Shown here one piece after another: positions 1-10,645 of a DNA stretch of 64,000 nucleotides. How positions within the stretch are numbered: position 1 is the stretch's first letter; every line of letters starts with the position of its first letter. The notes under the pieces were generated by a model. The model searched no databases. It was given only the letters and a program-made list of their open reading frames with translations, and had not been told where the DNA came from. Origin of the DNA: Phyllostachys edulis. Its lineage: Eukaryota > Streptophyta > Magnoliopsida > Poales > Poaceae. The position numbers and the translations under genes were made by a program. The stretch lies in the NCBI GenBank assembly GCA_036346405.1, contig CM070548.1, positions 53,536,279 to 53,600,278 on the forward strand. Direction: 5' to 3'.

Positions 1-1323
1 GAGGTTCCCCTAGATCAGGAGGAACCTTCGAAGACTGTTCGCATCGGGGATACTTCCGACCCCAAGTAGGAAGACGCCCTCATTACTTTCCTCCGAGCAA
101 ACACAGATGTCTTCGCGTGGCAAGCTTCCGACATGCCCGGAGTCCCCAGGGAAGTGATTGAGCACAGGCTAGCTTTATGGTCTGACAAAGTACCCGTAAA
201 ACAAAAATTACGGAGATTTGCCCTTGATCGACGAGACGCTATAAGGTGAGAATTGGACAAGCTATTTATAGCATGCTTTATAAGAGAACTCGACCACCCA
301 GAGTGGTTGGCCAACCCTCTAATGGTTAGGAAGTCTAACGGCAAGTGGCGAATGTGCCTTGACTTCATTGATCTTAATAAAGCTTGTTCAAAAGATGATT
401 TCCCTTTACCTCGTATCGATCAGTTGGTTGACTCTACTGCTGGTTGCGAAACATTAAGTTTTTCAGATGCATATTCTGGCTACCATCAGATTAATATGTG
501 TCTAGAAGATGAAGGAAAGACCGTATTTATTACTCTATTTGGTATATTTTGCTATGTCAAAATGCCATTTGGTCTAAAAAATGCTGGCGCTTATTTTCAA
601 CGTTTGATGCAATCGACTTTTTCACCTCAGCTAGGCCGAAATTTGGAAGCCGATGTTGACGATCTAGTCGTAAAAAGCATCAAACAGTTTGATCATGTTT
701 CAGACTTGCAGGAGACGTTCGACAACCTCAGAAAGCACCACTTGAAATTCAATCCTGAGAAGTGTGTGTTTGGAGTCTCTTCGGGAAAGTTGCTTGAATT
801 CCTGGTCTCTATACGAGGGATCGAAGCAAATCCCGAAAAGATAAAAGCCATTGTCCAAATGCGCTCTCCAACAATGAAGAAAGAAGTCCAAAAACTCACA
901 GGGTGTGTGGCGGCTTTAAGTCGTTTCATAGTACGACTGGGAGAAAAAGGACTACATTTCTTCAAACTTCTAAGGAAGCACGAGGGTTTCGAGTGGTCGA
1001 AAGAGGCAAACACTGCCTTCGAGGATGTCAAGAAATATCTTACGAGTGCTCTTGTTCTGGTTTCCCCGAAACCAGAAGAGACGCTCTTGATTTATCTAGC
1101 TGCCATACCACAGGCAGTGAGCGCAGTACTAGTCGTAGAACGTGAACATGTTCAACAACCAGTGTACTACGTAAGTGAAGTTTTACACGGACCTAAGGAG
1201 CGTTACCCTCAGGTCCAAAAGCTTCTATATGCCCTCCTCATGTCTTCGAGGAAACTGCGGCATTATTTTCAGGCGCACAAGATAATTGTGTCGTCTGAGT
1301 TTCCCTTGGGAGTAATCCTCTAG
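1..1323 (+). pseudogene. reverse transcriptase and first RNase H-like domain, copy A
   Basis: This is the RT part of a gag-pol polyprotein that copies element RNA into DNA. The open stretch from 253 (356 codons) carries the RT motifs DFIDLNKAC, LPRIDQLVD, DAYSGYHQI and MPFGLKNAG. The catalytic YxDD box reads D-V-D-D near 650-662; copy B keeps YVDD at the matching site, so tyrosine has become aspartate. The last third (about 1020-1320) is the RT-connected RNase H-like domain (SPKPEETLLIYLA, YYVSEVLHGPKERY). Bases 1-252 encode the protease-RT linker, broken by stops. The frame closes at 1321-1323, short of the next domain. Homology is certain; activity is very unlikely. Confidence 0.9.
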
Positions 1324-2059
1324 AATAGGGAAGCAGCGAGACGCATGTCTAAATGGTCAGTAGAACTTGGGGAGTTCGACCTCCATTTCATGTCCCGAAC
1401 GGCCATTAAATCCCAGATCTTGGCAGACTTTGTCGCCGAATGGACAAATCCTGAACCTGTTCAGGATCCCCAGTACGATACCCATGACAAGTGGACGATG
1501 TACTTTGACGGGTCATTTACTTTAAATGGCTTGGGGGCTGAGGTGGTCCTAGAAACTCCTAACGGAGACACCTTAAAGTATGCCATACAGCTAAACTTTC
1601 AGGCCACTAACAACGTGACAGAGTACGAAGGTTTACTAGCTGGCATACGAGCTGCGAAAGTGCTCACGGTTCAACGACTACTCGTGAGAGGAGACACTCA
1701 ACTAGTCGTGAATCAGGCCGGAAAAGAGTACCAGTGCTCTAACCCGACCATGTCTCGGTACTTATCGGAAGTTCGAAAGCTTGAAAAGCATTTTTTTCAG
1801 TTTCAAGGTACAATTCATCCCTCGAAAGGATAATTTCCTCGCAGACCAGCTTGCTCGAATAGCTTATTCCCGATCACCAGTACCAAAAGGAGTCTTCTTG
1901 GAGCAACTCCAGAAGCCGTCTCTAGTGGAAACACCAGAGACATCTCCTATTGACACAGCCTCTCTAGAATACGAGGATACTTGGATGGATCCCATTTACA
2001 AGTATCTTCAGACGGGTTCCGTGCCCAATGACGATCTCGAAGTAGATCGTTTATCCTAA
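1324..2059 (+). pseudogene. archaeal-type RNase H domain, copy A
   Basis: A separate reading block from 1345 holds a second RNase H, characteristic of the Tat lineage (dual RNase H). Visible motifs are MYFDGSF (first catalytic Asp), TEYEGLLAGIRAA (Glu) and RGDTQLVVNQ (Asp). A frameshift near 1800-1830 moves the reading to a second block (1781-2059) containing FIPRKDNFLADQLARIA, the usual end of this domain, followed by the linker to integrase. The family role is removal of the RNA strand of RNA/DNA hybrids. The frameshift and the stop at 1321-1323 make this copy non-functional. Confidence 0.85.
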
Positions 2060-3176
2060 AAGGCCAAAATGTATACTTTGGTCGAAGGAGTCCTCTATAA
2101 AAGAGGTACTCAAGGGGTACTCATGCGATGCATACCGCAGAGAGAAGGACTAAACCTCCTTCATGACATACACGGGGGCATCTGTGGAACTCATGCCTCC
2201 TACTGAGCGTTGGTTGGTAAAACCTTTCGACAAGGTTTTCTTCGCCAATGCCTCTATGATGCCAAAGAGATGGTTAAGAAATGTGTACAATGCCGTTTCA
2301 TAACGAGCCAAATCTGAATGACGACTCAAGTATTACAAACAATTCCTCTATCATGGCCTTTTGCGACCTGGGGTCTTGATATCCTAGGACCGTTCCCAAG
2401 GGCTCTAGGAGGTTTCGAGTTCCTTTTTGTGGCTATTGATACGTTCACAAAATGGATCGGTGAACTCGTGGATGGGATAACAACGAAGCGCAAAATGGTT
2501 CATGATGAGAAGTGTGATTACTCGATTTGGAGTCCCCAGTCGAATAATCACAGACAATGGTAAACAGTTTTTGAGCGCAAAATTTCAGGAATTTTGCGAC
2601 GAGTTGGGTACCAAGCTCTGTTATGCCTCTATCGCCGATCCCCAAAGCAGTGGGGCAGTCGAACGAGCGAATGGCCAAATAATGCAGGGAATTAAAACTC
2701 GAGTCTTCGACCAGCTTGTTAAGCGCTCGGGGGCTTGGGTACAACTATTACCCTCAAGATTATGGTGGATTCGACGACCGCTAGTCGAAACAAAGTAAAC
2801 ACCTTTTTCCTAGTCTTTGGTCTTTGAAGCCATGCTTCTGCAAGAACTAAAGATCAGGTCTACAAGGGTCGAGAGTTTCAATGACTCAGCCCAAGAACAA
2901 CTTCGAGCGGATGAAATTAACCTGCTCGAAGAGAAAAGAAATCAGGCCTTAATCCGTTCAGCAGTATACCAACATGCCCTGCGCAAATACTACGATCGTA
3001 AGGTCCAACCTCGCAGCCTTGCTGTAGGTGACTTGGTATTGAGGAAGATTCAATTCCAGTCTAATCGGAACAAACTTTCTCCTAAGTGGGAAGGTCCTTA
3101 CACAGTGGTCGAAGTTATGCGTCCAGGCTCGGTACGACTGGCAATGGAAGACGGCCGGGTTCTCTCTAATTCTTGA
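2060..3176 (+). pseudogene. integrase, copy A
   Basis: The N-terminal zinc-binding HHCC region is legible at about 2150-2300 (HDIHGGICGTHA, then CVQC), with in-frame stops. The DDE core is split over two frames: WGLDILGPFP (first Asp, about 2370), then from 2502 IITDNGKQF (second Asp) and SSGAVERANGQ (Glu). The last block (2817-3176) is the C-terminal DNA-binding part, with ALRKYYDRKV, VGDLVLRK and KLSPKWEGPY. There is no chromodomain after it, as expected for Tat elements. At least three frameshifts or stops break the reading. Confidence 0.87.
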
Positions 3177-3238
3177 AATATCGACCAGTTACTCAAATTC
3201 TACGTGTAAACGACCAACCATTCAATAAAGCATCAGGT

Positions 3239-3960
3239 TCTTTCTATCTTTATTGTTTTACTTTGAGTAGCGCTTTGATATTTCTTTCAACCATAACACA
3301 GTGAAGGTCCGCCTCGATCGGTTCCTAGTCGTGAGCTTTCTCACGACAACACCTTAGTTGTAAGACATCCTACGACCGATGCCAGTTCATCTTTACCACT
3401 GGTCGAAAGGATGGTAACGCCACCTAGTCGAAGCCTTTCCTCTCTGCACGTGGTCCCACCCACTAGAAGGAACTTCCTAGAGTTGACTCGTTCCTCCCTT
3501 TTTTACCAACACAAAGAGCTTGGGTTCAAAACATGGTCGAAATAATAACAAGCCAACTCTTAGTACCTTAGTTTATTTCTTCCTTCATCTTTTTTGGAAA
3601 ATAAACTAAGCAGAGTACACTTTCAAATTTGCTCAACTACTCTCAATAAACTCAGTTTATTTTAACTGGTCGGAGGAAGTTGCAACACCTAGTCGAAGAC
3701 TTTCCTCTCTGCACGTGGTCTTGCCCACTATTAGGAACTTCCTAGCGTCGTTCTGTTTCTAACTCTTGCTACCATAGTGAACATATTGATTGCATTGAAA
3801 TAAGTTGGACAAATTTTATAAAGGAACTCCAGAAGTTTATCTAACTCAAGTTGACCGTTCTTGATTTGATTAATCTGATCGGAGATGGGAATATCACCTA
3901 GTCGAAGCCTTTCCTCTCTGCATGTGGTCCTACCCACTAGAAGGAACTTTCTAGTGTCGA
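3239..3960 (+). repeat. tail repeat block, three copies, copy A
   Basis: A block of about 55-60 bp beginning CCTAGTCGAAG and ending GGAACTTCCTAG occurs at about 3422-3481, 3691-3747 and 3897-3955 in the 3' untranslated tail. Between copies lie AT-rich spacers. The same block is found in reverse complement in copy C at about 63642-63700 and 63842-63898, so it is a family trait. No coding potential is seen here. Confidence 0.8.
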
Positions 3961-4054
3961 CATGTTCCTACTCTTTCGACCAGTGTGAGATAATCGTGAT
4001 CGCAAAACTACAAGTTAGCTAAACCGCTCTCTTTTTCAGAAAACCCATTTAGTA

Positions 4055-4092
4055 CTATTTACTCGGTTTATCTAAATAAACCAAGCAAATAG
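4055..4092 (+). other. conserved tail hairpin, copy A
   Basis: Arms CTATTTACTCGGTTTA and TAAACCAAGCAAATAG pair around a short loop. A matching hairpin occurs twice in copy C (63369-63405 and 63503-63545), in each case beside the sequence CTAGCCC(C/T)CGACT or its complement. Confidence 0.7.
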
Positions 4093-4109
4093 CCGGGGGC
4101 TAGGATAAA

Positions 4110-4735
4110 GTTATTAACTTGACTTCAATTCTTAGTCTTGCTCTTTTTTCCCATCCATTATCTTATGAGTTACTAACTACTCGACAAGATGATTTTTCAA
4201 GAAAAAGGAAGGATTATATATCAACATCAACAAAAAAACTTGTCTTTACAGGATTCCGGTGCAAATTACTCTGGCTAAGGGGGTTTTATTTCCATACCCT
4301 CCGTGACTAACTCAGCGATTGGATGCAATGCCGCCATTAACCGCTCTGCTTCTGCTTCAGAGCAGGCAAAGTGGTCTACGACTAGTTGTAGGTTTAAGTT
4401 GGGATTCTTAAAATTTGTCTGCTCGAGGAAGTCAGGCCTGCTTTTACACCTCAAGCGAAATTACCTTCTTGACCAAGTCTTTTCTGGTCAAAAGTAACAA
4501 CGGTTGGAAAGTTTCTATACTTCCAACCATAGTACTGCGACCACTCGGGGACCGTTAGATCTTCTACGATCACCTTGTGAGCCGCAATTTTATCCTACAA
4601 CTTTCTTGACTAAGTAAATTTTTAGTCAAATGAAACATTAGTCAAAGAGTTTTTCCTTCGACCACCTTTTCCACGACCATCTACTGGTCGTAAGATCATC
4701 TACTGCTCCTTTCGCAAGCAAGCTATTTTTCGCTT
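4110..4735 (+). other. 3' untranslated tail of copy A
   Basis: Non-coding tail between the hairpin and the polypurine tract. From about 4418 it matches the reverse complement of copy C 58641-58965 (ACACCTCAAGCGAAATTAC is shared). At about 4535-4720 it carries several GTCGTAAG...CTACGAC units like those of the LTR. The short ORFs in it are not supported as genes. Confidence 0.6.
4300..4420 (-). pseudogene. remnant of the antisense gene, copy A
   Basis: Read on the minus strand this stretch matches the C-terminal exon of the antisense gene of copy C (about 63060-63150 +): in the written strand both share GGATGCAATG/GATTGCATC, the TTCTGCTTCA(G/C)AGCAG run and the GGTTTAAGTTGGG/GGTTGGGGT end. 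Beyond about 4417 the sequence jumps to what corresponds to 58965 in copy C, so about 4 kb holding the rest of the gene is missing. Confidence 0.65.
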
Positions 4736-4751
4736 AAGATGGGGGGCTAGA
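4736..4751 (+). promoter_or_regulatory. polypurine tract, copy A
   Basis: AAGATGGGGGGCTAGA lies directly before the LTR start TGACGAGG. It is the primer site for plus-strand DNA synthesis. The same string in reverse complement borders the copy C LTR at 58641. Confidence 0.85.
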
Positions 4752-5546
4752 TGACGAGGATATAACAATCCTCATTTAATCATTTATCCATAATTCATAT
4801 TATGAGGTAATAATTACGTCACATAACTCTTGAATATACCTCTTAAATATTAATAAGGGAGAAGCTGGAGGTCGTAAGTTCTTCTACAGCCACCCTGTAG
4901 TCGTGGGTCTTCCTACGACTACCCCATAGTCGTAAGTCCTTATACGACTATCCCATGATCGTAAGCTCTACTACGATCAGTATACAGTTGTAAGATTTCC
5001 TACAACCATCCCCTGGTCGTAAGACCTTCTACGACCAGGCCCTAGTCGACAAGGCTCACAGACATGTGGGCCTAGTCGATAAAAGAATCTTCCGCACCGT
5101 ATTCAAAATACGGACAGTAAACTACGCCATTATTTTCTAAGATAATGACACGATTTTAACTCCCTTTTATGATGATAATTGCCTGGCGACGTGGGAACGT
5201 TTTAACTCCTGCAGTAACCTCCAGTAACGGCGCCACGATCTGGATGATTAAGTGACCTTTTATTAGAGGTCCAACGGTGTACATTCTGAGAACGGTATAA
5301 AAGGCAAGGATCATCAGAGTAATGGAGAGAGCTCGAATTATGAGAAGCACAGTACTCTAGTTTTCTGGCTTGATCTTGTAATCCAGTATACTCAATACAT
5401 ACACACAGGAGTAGGGTTGTTATTCTCCCAGGAGAAGGCCCGAACCTGTATAAAATTCCCGTGTCTCCATCTCTGTGTGATTTTGAGCCTAGAGGAACCC
5501 CCAAATCAAACAATTTTTACGTAAGCTCGGTCCTAAAACACTGACA
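4752..5546 (+). repeat. 3' LTR of copy A
   Basis: A 795-bp LTR starting TGACGAGGATATAA and ending AACACTGACA. Edges were set by comparison with copy B (53205-53970) and copy C (57858-58640). U3 contains a run of GTCGTAAG/CTACGAC units at about 4869-5045 and a TATA box at 5296. It is followed by CCACT, the presumed target-site duplication, whose partner is outside the window. Confidence 0.9.
5296..5303 (+). promoter_or_regulatory. TATA box of copy A LTR
   Basis: TATAAAAG lies in the context GGTATAAAAGGCAA. The same context is found at 53719 (copy B) and, on the minus strand, at 58127-58134 (copy C). Confidence 0.7.
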
Positions 5547-5605
5547 CCACTGTTTCTCGCTCACCCTGTGCGCATATGACTACCATGACCTTGTTCCCTT
5601 GAGAT
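5547..5605 (-). pseudogene. Mutator-like ORF, downstream piece
   Basis: This 59-bp remnant lies between the copy A LTR and the chromodomain element. On the minus strand it continues the reading that stops at 20530 on the far side of the 14.9-kb insertion: the last residues before the junction read TYWELVHL and this piece continues KGTRSW then a stop. The shared GAGAT at the two edges shows that the two pieces were once contiguous. Confidence 0.55.
5601..5605. repeat. target-site duplication GAGAT, left
   Basis: GAGAT directly precedes the LTR start TGTCGAACCC and is repeated at 20525-20529. Confidence 0.9.
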
Positions 5606-8600
5606 TGTCGAACCCGGGAGCGAAGGATCCCGAATTCTCTGTGTTCATACATTAGTCCAGGATAGCTAATGTACACAGTCAAACAAAAGTGATAATCAAA
5701 ACATATCACGCATTTTATTAATATTTATTCGAGTTTATTACAAAGGGCACGAGGCCAAATAAAGTAAAACACAATGAGCGAAAAAATAGTAGTAGACCCA
5801 ACGATTCGCCACAGCAATAAATGCGGAAGCTGACCTAAGCGTCAAGATCCTCACCGTTCTGGTAGATATCTTCTCCTGAATAAAGATTATTTAGCAAGAG
5901 TGAGCACTACTACCGTGCTCGCAAGTTACACCCAATATGGAATTGATATGCATGCATAAGGTAGACAAAGGATCTTGGCAAGGTTATTTTATGTAAAGCG
6001 GCGGTTTTAATTTAAATAATCATATTAGATTACAAAGGCATTTCATACAATAATCTAAATCACCATTTTAAATGACAATAGTTTATTGTGGATAACCTCC
6101 ATAAAAGATGATGGATATCCTCCAATCACAATGGCTACCCGTCAATTTTCCCACAGGACTATCCATCACGAAATTATCTGTTGAAATCACTTTTAAAACC
6201 AAAAACAAAACTAACTCTGAGTGGCTTTGCTAGCATGTCCATGATCATGACGCGCTATTGAATAGTTTCTACTCTGCGAGTTTGTACAACTTTACCCACA
6301 CGAGATATTATACTCTTTGTGTCGGCCAATCCACGGTTCCTAAGGCGTGTGACAGAGCAAACATCACAAGGCCGTTACAATGTTCTACCTCAAAGTACTC
6401 GTGCCCGCTAAGGTTTCGCTTCCATTGGACCGAGTCCTCAAAACCCCTCTTGCGCCAGATGGGAAAAGCTGTCTGCACCCGACACCCATACATACAACAT
6501 AGCACAAATAACTAAGAGGTATTACAAATTATTAAGCGAGTCCCGCCCATACAGACATGTGGTTGTCTGATAAGGCATAACAAAATGCGCTCAAAGACCG
6601 GTCCTCAATTGACTTAAGGCGTCATTCAATTTAAACCACAGGTCTTAATCTTAACGAGACTAAGCACGTGCAAAAACTCGCACCCACCATTCATCCTTTT
6701 CGCCCAAGTCCAAACCCTTTTGATTTTATTTCTATAAAACCATCTTTACAAATTCTCTATGGCAAAACAATACCATAGTTTTAATTTTCAGCAAATTTTA
6801 TTGAGTTGGCTAAAATTCTCCCAAAAACATAAATCATGGTCTAAGTATTTGCGAAGCATTTGATTATTAAACATAGTAATTTATCTAAAGTGACAAAGGA
6901 ATGACATGGCAACATCCAAAATTTGGCATACAAGGATAATAGGAATAACTAATTATTTAAACAGAATTTGAAATACTTGAATAAAATTATGCATGCATTT
7001 AATAATTTAAAAACTGAATTTAATTAACTTTAAAATAATAGGGCAAAATGGTCAAAGTATAACTTGCCTTCGTTGCGATCTGGAAAATCTAAGTCTTGAG
7101 AAGTATCAAATTCCTAATCGTCAAGTCTAAACGTGAAAATAAGTCAAATCAAATAGAATTCAAATAAAACTCAAAAATACAAAATAAACCAAGTCTAAAT
7201 ATAAAAACTTTGTTTTATTGAGCTAAATAATCAAATTATAAAATTTTAGAAATTTGTTTCACTAAATTTGGAGTTAGGATTCAATTATTATGAATTTTAC
7301 AAATTTTAACCTAAATTTGAGATTTAAATGAATTCTAAATTCTAAAACAAAACAAAACTGAACTCCAAGTTGAATAATTATATTTTATTTAGTTAGACAA
7401 TAATTTTCTAAAATTTTAGCAACTTGAATCATCTAATTTGGAGTTATAATGCAAAAGTCATGAATTTTACAAATTTTAAACCAAATCATTATTTAAACAA
7501 TTTTCTCGAATTATTCTCCTAAAGGAAATTCTAATTATTGCATGATGACGTCGCGATGATTTTCGGGATTTAAATGAATTTGAATTAATTTTACGACAGG
7601 TGGGGCCTACATGTCATTGACATGGCTCACATGGACCAAGTCCACGGAGCCTTAGGGCTCGGAGGTGGCGCTGAGTTGGCGTGGGAGGGTGACGTGGCCG
7701 TCACGCGGGCTGCCACGTCGGACTCTGAGCTGAGGTGGCGCCGTGTTGGCGCCGAGGTGGCCAGGCCACGTAGGCCGAGTCCGGCGAGGCTCCGGCGACC
7801 ACCCTCGCCGGCGCTATGCGCCATGGCGAGGGGTACGGAGGGGCGCTATCGAGAAAGGGGGAGACGCGAACACGATGCTTACCAATTTAGCGGCAAGGTG
7901 ACCGGAGGCTCGTCGGAGTTGAGGTTTAGCGGCGACGGCGTCTGGTGTCGACGGAGAAGGTGATCTGGCGGGTCTTGGGCAAAATGGGTGGCGCACCGTG
8001 ATCGCAATGACGCCGCGAGGTGTTGGTGGCGGAGATGAGGATGGCGGACAGCGAGACGCCGGAATTGAAGAAGATGTAAACTTGGCCGCGGTGAGAAATC
8101 TCCAAATTCCACAAGGTGAGAGCGGGAGTGAGTGAGTGGTGGTGTTGTCTGTGCGGAGATGGGCGCTCGAGGCTCCTTTATAGGGCCGGGCGGCGAGGAG
8201 ACGGAGATCGTGTGCGGCTTCAATGGCGGCGAAGTGGAGGTTAAAGAGGGTTAAAGAGAGGAAAAGGCGAAGTGGAAGCGAGAGAAGCGTGGGTTTGAAT
8301 CGCACGATCGCTTGGCAAGGAGGCGTAAATGGCGCGTTTAAGAGCTTCACGAAGGCGGCAATGGCGGCGGTGCACGCGGGCGCGCTTAGAGAAGAAAGGG
8401 AGGAAAGCAGCGAGTGCGGGTGGTTGGATTCGATCCAAGGGTGTGAGCAACCGTGAGGCGTGTTCAGCGTGAGGGCCGTCGATGCATATCGGACGGTTCT
8501 TTGAGTTGGGAGAGCGGGGCAGGCGTGTGAGCAGAAATGGGCCTAAGCTGCCCACTTAACTTGTTTAGGATTTTAATTGGTTTTCCATTTTAAAATTCAG

Positions 8601-8840
8601 ATTAATTCATTTAGCTTTAGAATATAGCAAAATACTTCCAATAATTCTAGAAAAATTCACATAAATTCTTAGAGTCATTTTAGACTTAATAAAATTATTT
8701 CCAACTTAAACTTGATAATAGATTTTGCAGTTAAATTTATTTTAGCTTTAACTAATTAGGAAAAGTTTTAAAAATTTCAGAATTTCCACAAAATAAATAA
8801 TTTTAAATTTTCTCTGAAATTGAAATTTTGGGCTGTTACA
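5606..8840 (-). repeat. 3' LTR of the chromodomain element
   Basis: This 3235-bp LTR is near-identical to 17286-20524 over long AT-rich runs. In element orientation it begins TGTAACAGCCC and ends GGTTCGACA. The ORFs within it (7622-8456 on either strand) lie in a GC-rich promoter and leader segment and are not treated as genes. Confidence 0.93.
8175..8182 (-). promoter_or_regulatory. TATA box, 3' LTR
   Basis: On the minus strand the sequence reads CCCTATAAAGGAGCC. It lies upstream, in element orientation, of the GC-rich leader and is matched at 19852-19859. Confidence 0.65.
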
Positions 8841-8854
8841 AACCTTCCCCCCTT
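8841..8854 (-). promoter_or_regulatory. polypurine tract of the chromodomain element
   Basis: The minus strand reads AAGGGGGGAAGGTT, directly abutting the 3' LTR start TGTAACAGCCC. Confidence 0.85.
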
Positions 8855-8857
8855 AAA

Positions 8858-9502
8858 GGAATCTCGACCCCGAGATTCAGATTTGGCCAGCAAGGAGATG
8901 GGGATACTCTGCCTTAAGATCTTCCTCTCGTTCCCAGGTGGCTTCACTTTCTGGGTGGTGGCTCCACTGGACTTTATATGATCGGATGATCTTGCTCCTC
9001 GTAACACGCTCATGACGTCTAGAATCTTGATTGGTTGTTCTACATAAGTGAGGTCTTCTTGTAGATTGATACTCTCTAAAAGAGTCTGATCCTCTGGCAC
9101 TCGAAGGCACTTCTTTAGTTGTGACACATGAAAAACGTTGTGTACTGCAGACAAGGTGGTTGGCAGTTCCAACTGATAAGCGACTTCACCTCTCTTTGCC
9201 AAAATTTTGTAAGGACCCACAAATGCAGGTGCGAGTTTTCCTTTGGTTGAAACCTTCTTACTCCCCGAGTGGAGTAACTCGAGATAAACAAAATCTCCTA
9301 TTTCAAATGTCAATTCTCTTCTTCGATTGTCAAGATAACTTTTACATCGTCAGTTTGAGCTACTTTCAGACGTTCTCTTATTGCTTTAACCTTGCTTTTA
9401 GCGTCTTTGATCAATTCCGTCCAAGAATTGGTGCTCTCCTACTTCATCCCAAAGGAGCGGAGTTCGCATTTTACGCCATATAAAGCTTCAAATGGAGACA
9501 TC
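8858..9502 (-). pseudogene. integrase C-terminus with chromodomain
   Basis: Reading from about 9490 down to 8877, the open block ending at 8777 shows the integrase C-terminal module: IGDFVYLEL, KGKLAPAFVGPYKI and VHNVFHVSQLKKC. Then comes EDLTYVEQPIKILD, the usual start of a plant chromovirus chromodomain. At about 9020 the frame shifts. The rest of the chromodomain is read in the neighbouring frame (8877-9110): RVTRSKII, VQWSHHPESEATWERE and EYPHLL. The tryptophans of the chromodomain core are present. In the family this domain tethers integration to particular chromatin. The frameshift is near a GC-rich context and could be a sequence error. Confidence 0.87.
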
Positions 9503-10400
9503 TCAGAGACTAGCTTGATAGCTATTGTTGTACGAGAACTCGCATAGGGCGATTCTTGTCCCAACTTTTCCATAGTCTAAGGCATGAGGCTCAAGCATGT
9601 CTTCAAGAACTTGGTTGACGCTGCTCGTCGACCATCCGTCTAAGGGTGATCTGTTTGTCTTGAAGTTGAGTCTGGTTCCTAAAGCTTCGTGAAGACTCTT
9701 CCAAAATCGGGAAGTGAACTGGGAACCTCTATCAGAGACAATCTTCTTGGGTACACCATGTAAACAAACAATCTTGGCCACATATAATAAGGCTAGTTTG
9801 CTACTCTGATAGGTGGTCTTGACTGGAATGAAATGGGCCACTTTGGTCAATCGGTCAATTATCACCCAAATGGAATCACATCCTGTTTGGGTCCTAGGAA
9901 GTCCGGTAATGAAATCCATACCAATTTCTTCCCACTTCCATTCAGGAATTGGTAATGGTTGCAACAAACCAGCGGGTCTTTGATGTTCTGCCTTAACTCG
10001 TTGACATACATCACAACGGGCAACAAATTCAGCGATTTCTCGCTTCATGCTGACCCACCAATACTTCTCCTTCAGATCCTGGTACATTTTGGTACTTCCG
10101 GGATGAATGGAGTAGGGTGATTCATGTGCTTCTTTCAGAATTGACTGTTTTAATTCCTGCTGATTAGGCACACAGATGCGATTTCCAACCACATTGTTCC
10201 TTGCTCATCTTGAGAGAATCACGGGCTTTGCCTCTTCTCATATTCTTTTGATTTCTTTGATGTCTTCGTCTTCTAACCTGCTTTTCTCTAATCGACTCTG
10301 AAGAGTGGGTTGAACTTCCAAAGCATTGACACATCCTTGATTGACAATCTCCAGATTTAGATGTTTCATTCTTCATACAATTACGGTGATTCTTTCGAAC
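9503..10400 (-). pseudogene. integrase zinc-binding and catalytic core
   Basis: A 229-codon block begins at 10192. It shows the H-x-H...C-x2-C zinc-binding region (HESPYSIHPG, then CDVCQRVKAE), the first catalytic Asp in GMDFITGLP and the second in IVSDRGSQFTS. At the place of the third catalytic residue (normally in a TDGQSERVNQ context) the copy reads LDGWSTSSVNQ, so the Glu is lost to small indels. The adjoining 10193-10400 is the RNase H to integrase linker, out of frame. The loss is at a CAG-rich site and may be an artefact. Confidence 0.87.
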
Positions 10401-10645
10401 CAAAATGGTATTGCAATACGCCTTTCTACTCAGGGCATCTGCAACTACATTTGCTTTACCCGGATGCTAATGAATTCCAAGGTCGTAATCTTTTATCAGC
10501 TCTAGCTATCTTCGTTGTCTGAGGTTGAGTTCTGACTGAGTAAAAATGTATTTCAGACTCTTATGATCTGTGAAAATCTCACAGCAGTTACCAATGAGAT
10601 AATGCCGCCAGATTTTCAGAGCATGCACAATTGCTGCTAACTCAC
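10401..10645 (-). pseudogene. RNase H, C-terminal half
   Basis: Minus-strand reading gives L-A-A-I-V-H-A-L-K-I-W, then HYLIGN and FTDHKSLKY, the second half of a Ty3/gypsy RNase H. It ends abruptly at the solo LTR. The first half, ending HDLE, lies at 13657 and above. Together they give the canonical HDLE|LAAI junction. Confidence 0.8.

Larger units (their letters stand above)
1..5546 (+). mobile_element. Ty3/gypsy Tat-lineage LTR retrotransposon, copy A (3' part)
   Basis: The window opens inside pol and runs through RT, a second RNase H, integrase, a long 3' untranslated tail, a polypurine tract and one LTR. The same family recurs at 53205-57857 (copy B, +) and from 57858 to the window end (copy C, minus strand), which lets the LTR edges be placed by comparison. 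The order RT, RNase H-like, archaeal-type RNase H, integrase without chromodomain is that of the Tat lineage. The coding region has many stops and the catalytic YVDD reads DVDD, so it is inactive. Its 5' end lies outside the window. Confidence 0.9.

Noticed and set aside
6258..6515. 85-codon ORF, repeated in altered form at 17766-18176
   Set aside because: Part of the LTR of the chromodomain element. The frame is not kept between the two LTR copies.
7622..8456. Overlapping ORFs on both strands (113, 178, 114 and 77 codons)
   Set aside because: They lie in the GC-rich promoter and leader part of a 3.2-kb LTR. The other LTR copy at 19299-20241 has different frame lengths because of indels, so there is no conserved protein.
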